Shown in pieces: positions 34,845 through 48,351 of a stretch of DNA of 53,948 nt. The notes below the pieces were generated by a model. That model did not search any database and was not told the origin of the DNA. It saw nothing but the letters and a program-made list of their open reading frames with translations. The stretch covers positions 1 through 53,948 of the forward strand of contig JAIXMQ010000116.1 of NCBI GenBank assembly GCA_025716855.1, given 5' to 3'. Each line of letters opens with the position of its first letter. Position 1 is the stretch's first letter. The position numbers were made by a program, and so were the translations under genes. The DNA comes from Pilaira anomala. Lineage: Eukaryota; Mucoromycota; Mucoromycetes; Mucorales; Mucoraceae.

Positions 34845-36632
34845 CTATTGAATTGGGTCTTTCATGAAAATAGATTGACTATTACATGTATCTATTTGAC
34901 TTGAAGATTGAGAACGAATGATCGGTATAGACGTATGCAATTGAGAATCGTTATTTAAAGTGCTATCTTGAGTAGGAGAAGAAGATAAATAATAAGAGGA
35001 GGAAGAAGAGGAGGCATCTAATCTTTGTTGAGGGTATGATTCATTATTTCCAGCTGTAGTAGTAGTTGATACGGTAGATACTGCAGCAGGTGAAGAATGT
35101 TGTCTTGGTAATTGAGGTGCAATAGGACCACCTGCTGCTCTGGATCGCTTTAATTTCATTACCATTTCACACTTTTTTAGAATATGACGCACGTTTAATT
35201 CCATATCACCTTCTTCATACGTTAAATTTTGTAATAATGGAATAAAATCTTCTGGTACAGTAGCAAATTCTTCTGCATTTTGAAGCATCATTGTTACTGT
35301 TTCAATAGCAAAAAATGATTCATCCTTAATAGGGTCTTTACTTTTAGAGTATAAAATATTGGGTGCAAGTACTGTAGATAAATTGGCAATATGCATTTTA
35401 CTACCTGAATCATCTTTCATATGTGCAAATTGTGATACCCATTTCATGAATATAAACAAAACTTCCATTGTATCACGGTTTGCTTTTGGTAAAAGACAAC
35501 ACGCTAAATGGGTTACACGTTTTCTGTCTGACTCAGATTCAAGTTCTATATATAAGTAATAATCAATATATATATGTATCAATATATATATATATATATA
35601 TGTACTTACTTTGTGCTGTGATAAATAATCTGTGTAATCTAAAAGTCAATAAAGGATCTGGAAGTTCTCTCAAAAATTTCTTTATCAACGCTGCAACTTG
35701 TATTGGTGTCTCGTTTAATAATTGAACGTTATTTGGATTCTTGTCAATTTCTTCGCTCAATTCTTTTAAGCCTCGAATATTACCATTCTTACGAAATATA
35801 CCTTCTACAGACATATCCATTTGTTTCATTGCTGATATAGATTCATCAATAAATGAAGGAATCTTGATAATACGTGTAGGTCCAACACCTAAATTAGATT
35901 CAATACCATTCTTTTCTACAAGAACATCAATTGACACACCAAATGTACCCTCTACACACATATATATATAAAATGTTAGAATTATAACATATGTATATAT
36001 ATATATATATTCAAATATATTTACCCTTGGGTCTAGGCGCCTTCTTATTACCACCTGCTTTTAAACTGGTTAAAAACTTTCCCCACAAGGTAGAATTCTT
36101 TTTATCATCAATTAAATCAGCCAATTCTTCCAGAGTAAAATGATCATGTAATATTTCTTCAAGATAAAGTACAGCAATATGTTTCAACATGAAATGTTGT
36201 AAAGCCCCTAATTCTGCAAAGTAAAAACTTTTTGCTTTTGGTACAGATTTGGTATACTGGTGACGATGAATATTGTTATTCGATGTATTACGTGAACTAA
36301 TTGAAAGTTGTGATAGTTCTCCTCCTGTTGCTCCTAATTCGCCTGGTCTAGTCGTACTATCTGTTGTAGCACTTAAAGGTCGATTCATGTTGATTGGATC
36401 ATCTGATTTACTCGAAACATATGCTACATTTGGACTGGGTGTTTCCATTAATGTAGATCTTTTACCAACTCGGTGTGAATTAGTAATCTTTCGATTCATA
36501 TGTGTTGATTTCATACGTTTAATATCATTCAAATGAATTTCTTCATTAGGAACATGTTCTTCTTTAGGGATAATAGGTATTTGAGGTAAAGATCTCTGTT
36601 GATGTTGTTGTTGTTGCTGCTGTTGCTGTTGC

Positions 36633-36684
<52 letters not shown>

Positions 36685-38391
36685 GCTGTTGCTGTTGCAA
36701 TTGTAATTGTTGCAATTGGTGTTGTTGTTGTTGCTGTTGTTGTTGTTGAATTTGTAACTGCTGTTGATGTTGTTGTTGATTGAATACTTGTTCATTCGAT
36801 TGACCATAATAAGCAATCATTGGATCAGGTACATTAAGTAAACTATATAATCGACGTAAAGCAACTCTTAATAAAAAGGAAGATTGCTTTAATTTTGAAA
36901 TGTATTCTACACCTTGAGAATAGCCCTCAGTTTGATCAATACATTTAGAACAGATAATGGTAAATGTTTGTTGATTAATAAATGCTTCTGAATACTCTCC
37001 ACGAAGAGGGGCACGACATTGTGAACAAGCAAAACATGCATCATGCCAAAGATAAGCTTGATATCGATAACAAACATCTTCACAGGGATTTCTACAGGAT
37101 CGACAAAGATCAGAAGAGACAGTATAATCAGCTTCATGAAGATATTGTCTCTTTTTGTTTGCTAATTCCATTAATTGACTCAAGAATCTACTGATAGCGC
37201 CTGATTTAGTATCGTTCTTGCGTTCAAGTCTTAAGGCGCCTGTTAGACCGATACGAATCAGAACTTTAAGATAGTGTGCTAATCCAGTTACCAAAGAAAG
37301 TAAGTCTTGTGTAATACCAATTTTTCGAAGACCACTCTCTTGAGTATGTGAAAATAATGAAAAGAAATTAGAAACCTTTTCACAAAGCATATTAGATTCT
37401 CGATCATAATGTAATTCTTGATTTGTTTGCTTAAAATATTGTGTTGCTAAATCATCAATTGCAGTAAATAAAACGTCTACATGAGTTACAAAATAATCTG
37501 CCATTTTAACTCCATCAGCATAACTTCCTTCAGATACATGAAGTAGCATGTCCGATATACAACCAGCAGCAGATTCTATATATACGCATAGAAAGGTCAT
37601 GTGTTAAAATATTTTTTAAAATTAAAATAAATGATTTACCACTTTATTTAAACTTGCCTTCAAAAGCAGATAAAACTGTCCAGATTCGATATACCTTTTC
37701 TTCCATAATTGTTTGTGTATCTTTCATTTCGTCTGAACTCATTTGACTAAGGTCTAACATATATGTATATATAAAAGATAAAGAGAGATATACAGAAAAA
37801 AAAAAGAAGGGGGGTTAGAATTAAATAACAACAACAATAACAACAAAAAGGGGGAAGAATAAAAACTTACCAACAGCCAACGTTGGTTCATCATCACCAA
37901 AAGATTGAGCTAATTTAACATTCCAAAACTATGGAAAATAATGCTTTCAATACTAGTTAGGTGACAATATATATATATATATGTTTACCTTGTGAATCAT
38001 ATAACATTCCGGATGCCAATGTTCATCAACGTTATTTCTATTGATCTCGACAAATTGTTTAAGAATAGCAGTTTCACAGCCAACACATTTGATGGCAAAT
38101 TGAATTGAATAATGGTAATGACAATAAACATTTGTATCGTGTTCATAATACGAGTCTTCTGGACCAAATACAACTGAACATACACTACAACAAAAATGTT
38201 CTAAATGAAATTTCTTTCCAACTGCTGTGATATATGAACCTCTTAAAGCTTCACCACAATTATCGCAAGCAAGATTAAGCCTTTTAAAATAATCTCTTTC
38301 ACAAAGTGGCTTTTGGGTACCATCATCCAACTCAATTGGAAAGAATCTATCTGCTACTGGTTCATTGCAATCCTATTGTTTGAATTGTTTT

Positions 38392-38422
<31 letters not shown>

Positions 38423-38598
38423 CTAATTCTACTACTCACAATGCAAAGAAAACATTCCCAATGAAAAGCGCCATCCAGGGCGCGTGCAAAATTGCCTTCT
38501 AATTGTTTTTGGCATGAAGTACAGTTGATGGTTGTTGTATCGGTAGATGATATAATTGTCTCTGCAAGTTGAACTTGTGTCGATTCAGGTTGTTTCAT
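34845..38598 (-). CDS. LIM-domain Rho GTPase-activating protein with long polyQ
   Basis: Seven exons (38440-38598, 37989-38372, 37871-37928, 37658-37753, 36025-37575, 35610-35951, 34845-35545) give 1,096 residues. LIM zinc fingers: CTSCQKQLEG...HWECFLC (from about 25), CDNCGEALRG...HFCCSVC (from about 84), then a third CRSCRNPCEDVCYRYQ...CSQCRAPLRG downstream of a helical region. A polyQ with some His and Leu is encoded at about 36598-36772. The C-terminal RhoGAP domain has the arginine-finger motif VEGIFRKNG (Arg about 803), then LKKFLRELPDPLL-like and LSTVLAPNI motifs. This is the Rga1/Rga2 layout: it would stimulate GTP hydrolysis by Cdc42 or Rho in polarity and wall growth. The intron at 37576-37657 has a GC donor (GCAAGT). 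The tail is Ser-rich. Confidence 0.92.
36598..36772 (-). repeat. CAG/CAA trinucleotide repeat coding polyQ
   Basis: An interrupted (CAA/CAG)n array, read on the minus strand, in exon 5 of the LIM-RhoGAP gene. The longest pure Gln run is about 30 residues, with His and Leu interruptions either side. It separates the third LIM finger from the segment before the GAP domain, a likely flexible linker. Confidence 0.9.
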
Positions 38599-38674
38599 AG
38601 TATATTTTATTTTTTAGAAAAAAAAATGTGTGTATATATGTATTAGAGAGAGAGAGATAGATAGATAGAGAGAA

Positions 38675-38709
<35 letters not shown>

Positions 38710-38865
38710 AAGTAAAAGAGAGAAGGAGAGAGAGAGAGAGAGAAACGAGAAGAGAGAGAGAGAAACGAGAAGAGAGAGAGAGGAAAATATTAATTTTTTT
38801 TTAAAAGAAAAAAAATAGGAAAAAAAAAAAGATGTATGGGAAAGGAAAGGAGAGGAGAGAAGAAG

Positions 38866-38906
<41 letters not shown>

Positions 38907-40150
38907 ACAAAAAAAAAAACAAAAGAGAAAAGAGAAGTTGAATGTTTAAATTGTAAAGAAACAGAAAATGTTGAAATCGTTCCGCTGAAAAAATAAAATA
39001 AAAAAGGCTAAACTCGTGCGCCAAACTCAATTCAGTAATTATTTTTATTTTGTAATGAAGCTTCAAAAGGGGAAGGATCCAGTTTTTGTCGCAACATAAA
39101 TTTCATCGCGTTGTTGGACAAAGAAGATAGTTTTGTCACACTGAATTAAACTTGACAAGACCCGCTCGATCGACAATACATGCGTTACTAAATAAAACCA
39201 TAAATAATTGGTTTTTTACTATTTGATCTAGACCCAACATGTCGTTTATTATACATAGTTCAGGGCAGACCCAAACTTCTTTCCCCTCTTATACACTAAG
39301 TTGATAAATATCAACTAACCTCTATCATCATTGCCTAGAATCAATTATTCAACACTCTTAACATAAAATATATATCACATTCTCTTTCTTAACCTTGGGT
39401 ATTGGTTAAACCCAGCCCCATGGCCCAAAAGTATCACTTTTATTTTTATGTTTATAATCTCAGGAATGTTTCCAAGTTATTTTTTTTTTTTTATTTTTTT
39501 TTTTTTATTTTTTTTTTTTTTTACCTTTCCAAGAACAAACCTTTTCAAGAATTAGATAAAAAATGATTTCTATTAAAACTTTCCTTGGAATTATGAGCTT
39601 TATAGCTTCAATAATCTCAGCTAAAATATTATTTTAATAATCGGAAATGACATTAAAATAGTGAGCGGTAGTTATCAGATTAATCAGATTAATATTTTTT
39701 CAATGCTAAAAAAAAAAAATATATATATATATATTTTGTTAATGTAAGCTTTAAAAGTAGTGTACAATTAAAAAATAACATTTAGTTCCTTGCCTGAGTA
39801 TGGCTGTTCAGTAATATATAATTTGGATATGTAAATTGTAACATTCTATATGGAAATGTGTTTAATCTGAAAACTTTTCTTGTGTAGTGAAGTCATGGAT
39901 GATAGCGTTTCATTTTCAAATTTGTACATACATCTTCCATCTCGACACTGTCTCCAAACTGATGTATATTGTATGAATTCCTATTTTGCTATTTCTAATT
40001 TTGATAGTAATTAGCTCAAGGTATAAGAAATTTTTATTTTATAGAAAAGTATGTAAATAAAAAAAATAAATAAAAAAGAGGAGGAGAGGTAGATGTAAAA
40101 TGTATGTATGTATGAAAATGAATGAAAAGATTGCGAGTATATAATGAGAA
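38599..40150. other. low-complexity intergenic region, no gene
   Basis: About 1.55 kb between two minus-strand genes. 38641-38785 is GA-rich with GATA-like units; 38818-38930 is A-rich; 39480-39522 is almost pure T. The first few hundred bases presumably contain the LIM-RhoGAP promoter. The long minus frame at 38614-39066 is a Phe/Ser/Leu artefact of these tracts. Confidence 0.7.
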
Positions 40151-41438
40151 TTATTTTAATTCTGGAGTCAAGATTCTCCTTCTTTGATTTTGAACTACTT
40201 GAGTGACTTGTTCCATACTTTGACCTGCTTTTTGGATCATTTTTTCAAGTTCCATCATTTGTTTATCTAATTTTTGTTTAGCCATTTGAGAGAATTGAAG
40301 GTGTTCATCTGATACAAGGTTTTCTTCTTCATTATTGTTATGATTTTGATACTTGATTGAAGAAGGTAAAGGATCTCTTGTTTGATGAACGAATTTTAAA
40401 TCTTCTTTTCTTGCATCAGGATCTAATTTACTCAAGAGTTTCCATAAAGAAGTAGCATCTTGATCTTGTTGGTATTGATGATGGTTGCTATGATGTGGGT
40501 TATGATGGCCTAATAAAGCGAGTTGTTTATCTACGCCCGACATTTTAGAAGCGATATAAATATTAGTAAGAACCATGATAGCCATACAGATCATAGTTAA
40601 TTGAGATGTGTTTGGCAAACTGGCATTTTCTATAAACCAATTGAGTACACTACAACAAGCTTCAATAATGAAATGATTTTGAGGGACTTCAGGTACGACG
40701 ATGGGTGTAGGTATATCCTTTTCACGTTTATGATGCCTGCGTTTGCCTCCTTTCTTTTTTGTTGAAACAGACTTGTTTGACCCTGTTGATGCATTCTGAT
40801 CTAGATACTTGCGCACTGCTGCATCTAGGCTTTTATAAAAGTTTTGTTGACCATCCATAGTAGCTTTTTCAATAGTGGCTAAATAAATAAATAGATGTAT
40901 ATAATATGAGTTAAAATTATAACAACAAATCATATAATTTTACATTACATTTTAACCAAGAAGATTTAGTAAATTCAACAAGGACAGTGACCAGCACACG
41001 AACTTGTCCTTGTCCAGACCAAGAAATACAAGTCTTTGTTTTTACGTTAAAAGAACCACCAGCAGGTACATCAGGAGTTTGAGTGACAGTTAATTGAGAT
41101 AAATAATTCGAGGTATCCAAGTAAATCATTTCTTCTTTTAAATAACATTTAGTTGATTTAGGACCAATGGAACCACCCAAGAATTTAATATAAGAAGATT
41201 CACGAGAAAGAGGTATATCGTTATTATTCTTTGACCATTGACCGATACAAATTTCAGTACTCTTTTCGACTTCAGATAAAAATCTATCCATAAAGGAACT
41301 ATTATATAATAAATTATACATTGTTTCAATCGTGGTATCATATTTGTTGTCCATGACAATATTTGGAAAATGTTGATCATTACCAGCACAACCACATTCA
41401 GTTATAGTCTTCTTTTGATTTGATTCGGTATTATTTAC

Positions 41439-41470
<32 letters not shown>

Positions 41471-42755
41471 ATTGAACAGTAGTATTATTGGTAGTATTAC
41501 TGGCAGTAGTATTGTTGTTACTACTAGGATTATTTTTGATATATTCTTGAATATTAGGACGAGAACCTGCTTCTGAAACAGCCCGACGTCTAGCCGCTTC
41601 ATCAGCTGACAAGTGTTTTGGAAGTGGTAAAGAAGCAAGAGAAGATTGTCTATCTTGTAACAATGATTTATCCAACATGTTTGGTTTCATTAATCTTTCA
41701 TTGTCCTGTTCACCTTCAGAATAAGAATAACCTGAACTGGTATCACTTTCATCATCATCATCATCATCATCAGAATAAACCGTAACTTCATCTCCATCGT
41801 GTTTAATTTGCATTCTACTATTATTTATCTGTGATGCTTTCCAAAGTTCAACCATTTGATCATACGCTTGATCACGGGAAAGAAACGAAGCCAAAAAATG
41901 CTGCAGAAAAAAAAAAAAAAAAAAAAAAAGAGGGTTTAAGGGTAAAATACCAACATTTATTTATATATATATATTTACCTTTGAGGAAGAAGTAGTAATT
42001 AAAATGGCATTTGGAATGAAAATAGCAGTTGTTCTTTTTTCGATTTCTTCAATATCAGCAAATGCAATAACAAGCTTATTACAAAAAAAGAAATCATGTT
42101 ATTTTTTTGATTGTGTGTGTGTGTAACGTTTAAGTAACTTACATTTGTGATCCAACCAAAGATATTTGCATTAAAACATATGTGATTTTCAGAAATATAA
42201 ACTCTTCCTTGCAGTAAAATTTCTTTCTGTAAAGCACAGCCATAATCTATAATAAATAATAAAAAGGTTTATTTTATGTATATTTCCAAGAGATTTTTAA
42301 AATGAACACAAGAAATGCTTACCATCAATTAATCTTTCTCCGTCCGGAACACTTCTAAATAAAACATGAAAATCATGATTTCGTTTATCATTGGCTAATG
42401 AACGAGGAGTAGGTAATGCAATTGAGTCTGCAGCGGTTATTGAATAACCAGCATCAGAACCATCCGTTGTTGTAGTGGCATCAGAACCTCTTCTAGAAGG
42501 CTTTTGTTGATGTTTACGAGTCTTTTTACTTAGGTGAGGAAAAGATCTTTGAGTGGTTAAAGGTCTTTCTTCATACAAGTCTGTAGTAGAAGAAGGTTCA
42601 ATCGAGAAACTAGAACGACGTGGTTGAGGTAATCTAGGTGAAGAACCGTTTCGATTTTCTTGTGTTCCTGTTGAATAAATTGTTGAAGGAACAGGTGAAG
42701 GTGCACGCGAGCATGCTTGGTGTGGTTTTGGACTAAGTGCGTGTTCAGGTTGCAT
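40151..42755 (-). CDS. GRAM-VASt membrane-contact lipid-transfer protein (Lam/Ysp/Aster type)
   Basis: Five exons (42323-42755, 42143-42246, 41979-42074, 40949-41900, 40151-40878) give 770 residues. After a Ser/Pro-rich N-terminus comes a GRAM domain about 127-225 (HVLFRSVPDGERLIDDYGC, LLQGRVYISENHICF, IFGWITN, IAFADIEEIEK). Then an acidic and Asn/Thr-rich linker, and a VASt (StART-like) domain from about 370 to 560 (ETMYNLLYNSSFMDRFLSE, LGGSIGPKSTKCYLKEEMIY, and VLVTVLVEFTKSSWLK across the exon end). A Lys/Arg-rich segment follows, then one hydrophobic helix about 620-638 (LTMICMAIMVLTNIYIA) and a C-terminal coiled coil. Yeast Lam and animal Aster proteins of this layout move sterol between ER and plasma membrane. 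The start at 42755 excludes a Phe-rich upstream extension. Confidence 0.9.
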
Positions 42756-42797
42756 TTTTAGAATATTGAATGAGAGAGATTTAAAGAAAGAAAGAAA

Positions 42798-42840
<43 letters not shown>

Positions 42841-43886
42841 CAGGAAAAAATAAATATAAAAGAAACTAGGGGTTAATACGGTGTCAGGGAGCTTTTTTTT
42901 GATTGAACAAGAAAAAGGGATAAAAAGCAAGAAAAAAAAAAGAAAGTTTATATTTATTTATTCCTCAATTTACTTTCCCATAAATAGACCGGAATAATTA
43001 ATGTCGCGTGGCGTGTTTGGTGTAAATGTGTACACACTGTATAAATCAGGTATAAATACATGAATACAATTGATTCAATCGCAAAACCCCTTTTTTAGAT
43101 ATATATATATATATGTACATACATACACAGCTTTAAACTGAAAAAAGAATTTTATTTTAAAGGAGCTTTTTATTTCTTTATTCCAAAGTTGGCAATCATT
43201 CAACAACCCTCATATGTACACATTTATAAGTATCGTCATTTATCCAAGACTTTAATAAATAATCTGCTTGCTTACATGCCATAGCCAATCATAAGTAGAG
43301 TCGAAGCGGTGACTACCACTGGCCGTGGGATGGTTACAAAATCCGACGACACCATGCTCTTTGACGATTACAAAGCTTTATTCATAATAAACTTGATATC
43401 ATTTGCTACGAGTACTCGTTTTCAAAGCGTTTGTTGATGGTAAGTGCCTTCTAAATCCGATATATGGATGTGTTTATTTTCCCGCGATTGATGCAATAGC
43501 TGCATACGACTAAATTAAAATAAAAGCAGTGTATGTACTGACATCCTTTATGTTGACTACTTTACATTGGAAGAAAAATATGTTAAATTTAATTGTCCCA
43601 AGATTTCTTTTATTGCAAGACTTGTCAACGTAATTAATTCAATTAAGAAGACGAAGAGAGTGATATGCACATATAACTACTAAGTACCATGGAAACGAAA
43701 AAGAAAAAAAGAAAAAAAAAAAAAGAAAAAGATCCGCTTATCTTTAATCTCAGAGAAAGTTTGCATTGGTCAATTGTTGTCAAGTTGAGTCATTCTATTT
43801 AAAATCTTTAAGCGGGTTCCTTAAATCTTTTTTTTTTTTCTCTCTGCTTCTTCTTCTTTCTTCCTTATTCTTCTTTCATTATTAAA
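42756..43886. other. divergent intergenic region
   Basis: About 1.1 kb between the VASt protein gene (-) and aspartokinase (+). It has a poly-A at about 42801-42829 and a (TA)n at 43102-43114. 43829-43880 is a pyrimidine-rich leader just before the aspartokinase ATG, typical of well expressed fungal genes. The Gcn4-type site is listed separately. Confidence 0.6.
43786..43792 (+). promoter_or_regulatory. Gcn4/Cpc1-type site before aspartokinase
   Basis: TGAGTCA, a perfect match to the Gcn4/CpcA bZIP consensus (TGASTCA), lies 94 bases upstream of the aspartokinase ATG. General amino-acid control of this biosynthetic gene is known in yeast (HOM3), so the match is credible; binding is inferred. 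Confidence 0.55.
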
Positions 43887-45592
43887 ATGGTTCGTGCTTA
43901 TACTTACAACAACTCACCTGGACTTCCATGGATTGTTCAAAAGTTTGGTGGAACTAGTATTGGTAAATTCTTGGATAATATTGCCAACGAAGTCATCAAG
44001 TAAGTTTTTAGTTTATATTAAAAAATATCTTGAAATTAATTTTAAAACAGGGAGTATGTCAAGCAAAATCGTCTTGTTGTGGTATGTTCAGCTCGTAGTG
44101 GAAAAGATAAACAAACAGGAACAACCAATCGACTTATTCGTGCTGCCAATAATGCATTAAAGCCTGGATCAAAAGAGTATATTGAAATTGTGGAAGCATT
44201 ATTACAAGATCATTTAGAAGTATCTCAAGAAATGATTCATAATCAAGATATTCGTAAAGTATTGGAATCTGAGATTAGAGCTGATTGTGCCAAATTACGT
44301 TCATTTTTAGAAGCAGCACAAATTATTAATGAAATCTCTCCAAGATCAAAGGATATCATTATTGGTGTTGGTGAGAAATTATCCTGTAGAATTGTCGCTG
44401 CTGTCTTACAAGACAGGGTAAGTTGATTTATATAAATATAGTCTAAATATATCTACTAACAACATATTAGGACGTAGATGCTCAATTTGTCTCCCTTGAA
44501 AATATCATTGACCGTGAATTCGATCAAATTGATCAAGAATTCTATGATTATCTCGCTACAAAAATGGCTGAAGAAGTAAATAAATGTGGTAACAAGGTCC
44601 CTGTTGTCACTGGTTTCTTTGGTATTGTTCCCGGTAGTTTATTATCTTCCGTAGGTCGTGGTTACACTGATCTCTGTGCTGCCTTAACAGCCGTTGGATT
44701 ATCTGCAGAAGAACTTCAAATCTGGAAAGAAGTTGACGGTATCTTTACAGCTGATCCTCGTAAAGTCAAGACAGCACGTCTTTTACCTATTATTACACCA
44801 GAAGAAGCATCTGAATTAACTTATTATGGTTCAGAAGTCATTCATCCTTTCACAATGGAACAAGTCATTCGTTCTCATATCCCTATTCGTATTAAGAATG
44901 TTGAAAATCCTCGTGGACAAGGTACTATCATTTTCCCTACTGAATCTATTCAAAAGGATGGTACAGCTACACCTCCTCATTCTCCTAAAGTCTTGGCTGA
45001 AAATGGATACTGTATTGATCTCTCTCGTAAATATCCTACGGCTGTTACTATTAAAGACCATGTGATTGTTTTAAACGTACATTCAAATCGTAAGAGTGTC
45101 AGTCATGGTTTCTTTGCAAAGATCTTTTCTACTTTGGATAGATATGGTGTGATTGTAGATCTTATTTCTACTTCAGAAGTACATGTTTCCATGGCATTAG
45201 GTGAAGATAATGAAGATAAGGATTTAGATCGTGTTATTACTGATTTAAGACTTGTTGGTCGAGTAAGTTTCTTTTGTATTAATTCTTTAAACTATTAAAA
45301 ATTAACTATAAAAAAAAATCTATAGGTGGATGTCATTAAGGATCTTGCTATTCTTTCACTTGTAGGTAAACAAATGAAGAACATGGTGGGTATTGCCGGT
45401 ATGATGTTTAGTACATTAGCATCCGCAGGTGTCAATATCGAAATGATTTCTCAAGGTTCATCAGAAATTAATATCTCTTGTGTGATTGATGAACGTAGTG
45501 CAGTTACTGCAATTAATGTGATTCATGATCAACTTTTAAGTAAGAAGGGACAACTTGTTTTACCTTCTGTCAAATTAGCTTCTTTAAATTAG
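43887..45592 (+). CDS. HOM3: aspartokinase (aspartate kinase)
   Basis: First enzyme of the aspartate pathway to threonine, methionine and isoleucine: ATP-dependent phosphorylation of L-aspartate. Four exons (43887-43999, 44051-44417, 44471-45262, 45326-45592) give 512 residues. The N-terminal kinase domain starts with VQKFGGTS (residues 17-24). It continues with VVVCSARSGK, GFFGIVPGSLLSSVGRGYTD, WKEVDGIFTADPRKV and ELTYYGSEVIHPF. Two ACT domains follow, about 355-430 (VLNVHSNRKSVSHGFFAKIF) and 440-510 (MVGIAGMMFSTLASAGVNIE), the usual feedback-sensing module. Length and order match fungal Hom3. A Gcn4-type site lies 94 bases upstream. Confidence 0.95.
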
Positions 45593-45769
45593 ACTTTTCT
45601 TTCATCTATTAACATTCTATTATATACATATATATTTGCATTATTACATTTTCGCTTAAACTTTTCCCTTTTTCCGCTTTTAATCGTCGTACAATAAAAA
45701 AAAAAAGGTTTTTATAAAAACAGAAATATTTTGCTCTTCTTTTTACAAACCCCAACCTCCCCAATTAGA

Positions 45770-45997
45770 ATGAATCCTGTATATAATATGGTTCCAATAG
45801 CACCTTCTTCAGAACCGCCACAACCTGTAGAACCATTACATAGAGCAAAACGTACAAGAGCGAAACGTAGTTGTGATAACTGTCGTAAAAGAAAAACTCG
45901 CTGCGATGCCGATGTCAGACAGCCTTGTACAAAGTGTGCTCATTCTGACATTGCTTGTGAGTTTTTAGTAGAACAAAAGAAACGAGGTCCTAACACA

Positions 45998-46039
<42 letters not shown>

Positions 46040-47794
46040 AAACATCATACAATTTCTAAAATGTATATTTGTTGTCTTATCAGAAGCCATATAGAAGAGT
46101 TAGAAGATCGTTTAAAACGAATGGAAAATTTAATACAAAACATATCAAAAGAAAAGTCGGATGATACGCATAGAGAGATAGCAGAGAATACAATGATGCC
46201 AGACCGACAATCTTCCTCGTCTTCTTTATGTTCCCGTACATCGTATTATGAAGGAGAAGAAGAAAAAGAAAAAGAAAAAGAAGAGGAACCAGTTGCACCA
46301 GCTTTCGATTGTCAAATCCTTTTAAATAGACTAAGAGGAGATAAAGAATTTAATGACATGCAAATAAAAATGAATGAATTGACTCTATCAGATTATCAAC
46401 GTACTCGTTACTTTGGAGCAAGTGCAGGAGTACGATTCTTAAAAGATGAATTCCTTCAAACGAATGTTCGACATCATTTACCTGATAATCCATCTTGGTT
46501 TATACAAAAGTTAAATGAAGATGACGATGAACATATTATTATGAAATCTCAAAATATAGATCCATTACCACAAGTACCTGATGAACTTCGAACAGATCGT
46601 ATCAAACTATTTGAAAATACCCCATACATGACTCAAGAATTAGCAGATTATCTTATTCACATGTAAAAGTATTAATCCTATTATATTATATATAAACAAA
46701 GTGACTCATAAAACTAAACACTACTGCGTTTTTTTTTTAGGTACTTTACTCGAGTTCATATGTATTGCCCTGTCATTAACAAGATTCAATTCCTAGAACA
46801 ATATTATTTTCATAATCCATCACCACCCGATAAATACATTTTATTCGCCATGACATCCATTGGACTTGCCGTATTTTCACCAGAGATACTAAATATTGAA
46901 AGTTTTCATATTTCAGCAGAACAATTAGATGAATGCCATCAAGCATTAAAGCTAAAAGCACATAAACTATTAGGCATTGTCTATAAAAGATCGATGATTA
47001 GTACAGTACAAGCCTTGATTTTACTTAGTATGTTTACAAGTCATGAATTTGATGATGAAGATACTTCGCATTGGTTTATGACAGGTATGGCAATTCGTAT
47101 GGCACAAGATTTAGGTTTACATAGAGATTGTACCAAATGGAAAATACCAGATTACGAAATTGAACTAAGAAAACGTATTTGGTACGCAGCTTATTTAATG
47201 GATCGATGGGTTGCTTCTGAATTAGGACGTCCTATCTCTATTTTCGATCATGAGTTTGATGTAGAAATACCAACAGCTTATGAAATTCCATCACCATTTA
47301 CAAAGCAAAGAGATGATACACCCATGTTGATATTAGAAGCAGAGGCATCAATTGAACAGAATAAACCAGTTTATTCTTGCTTTCTATCACTTGTCACATT
47401 AGCACAAATTACAGGACAAGTCTTGGTCGGATTTCATTCAACAAGAGGAAAACAAAATCCTTATAATAATATTGATTTATTACGTGTATTAGATAATCAA
47501 TTAACGAATTGGAAAGCTTCTTTACCGATTGAGTTAACTTTGGATTCATCAGTTGAGACAAATTCAGAGGAGTTTTATGCATCTGCTTGTGTTGTAAATA
47601 TGGCTTATGACTGTACTTGGATCTTGCTCTATAGACCTTTTATTAAATTAAACGAGGATTTACCACAAACAACTGAATTAGCTGTAAAAGCGCTTTGTAT
47701 CTGTACAGCATATGCAAAGAATCTAGTAAACGTTGTAGACTCCATACAAAGTCGATTATTTCTAGCCTTACCCTGGAACATGGCCGTGTAGTAA

Positions 47795-47826
<32 letters not shown>

Positions 47827-48310
47827 TAGTTATTTTATTTATATATATATTTTTTTTATAGTGCTGTATTTCAAGCAGCCATCATCTTTTTACATAACGC
47901 TAAAGGAGAAAATACAGCAATTAGAGAACAAGGTATTTACTACTTATTACACTGCTCACGTATATACAATCATAATCCGTACTTTCGAAAGACACGCATC
48001 ATTAAAGTACTTCAACAAATCGTACATAATTTCACATCATTATCTGAACAAGATCGTGTGGGTACATGTAGTAGTCGAAAACAGACAAGTGATAAAATGT
48101 CTTTTCAACCTGTTGTTCGTAACCCATTTCAAGTCAACTTTTCAGGTACAATAGAAGAGAATCAACAAGCGAGAATTGGTGATTTTACTCGAGAGGAGTT
48201 ATCTCGTTTGTCAAGTACACGGCCTGAAGATATGTTTCTTACGTCTTTGACATACGGATTACAGCAGCAACAGCAGCAGCAGTTATCACGGCGGCAACAA
48301 ATACAGCAGC

Positions 48311-48351
<41 letters not shown>

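Noticed and set aside
34440..34904. Frames on both strands through the (GA)n spacer
   Set aside because: Low-complexity translation (RERERE or SLSLSL); the region is a convergent 3' spacer.
38614..39066. 150-codon minus-strand frame
   Set aside because: A product of GA- and A-rich tracts giving Ser/Leu/Phe strings; not protein-like.
47780..47800. Premature TAG in the Zn2Cys6 gene
   Set aside because: A GT donor at 47788 and acceptor at 47861 remove it; the downstream frame continues to a long final exon.
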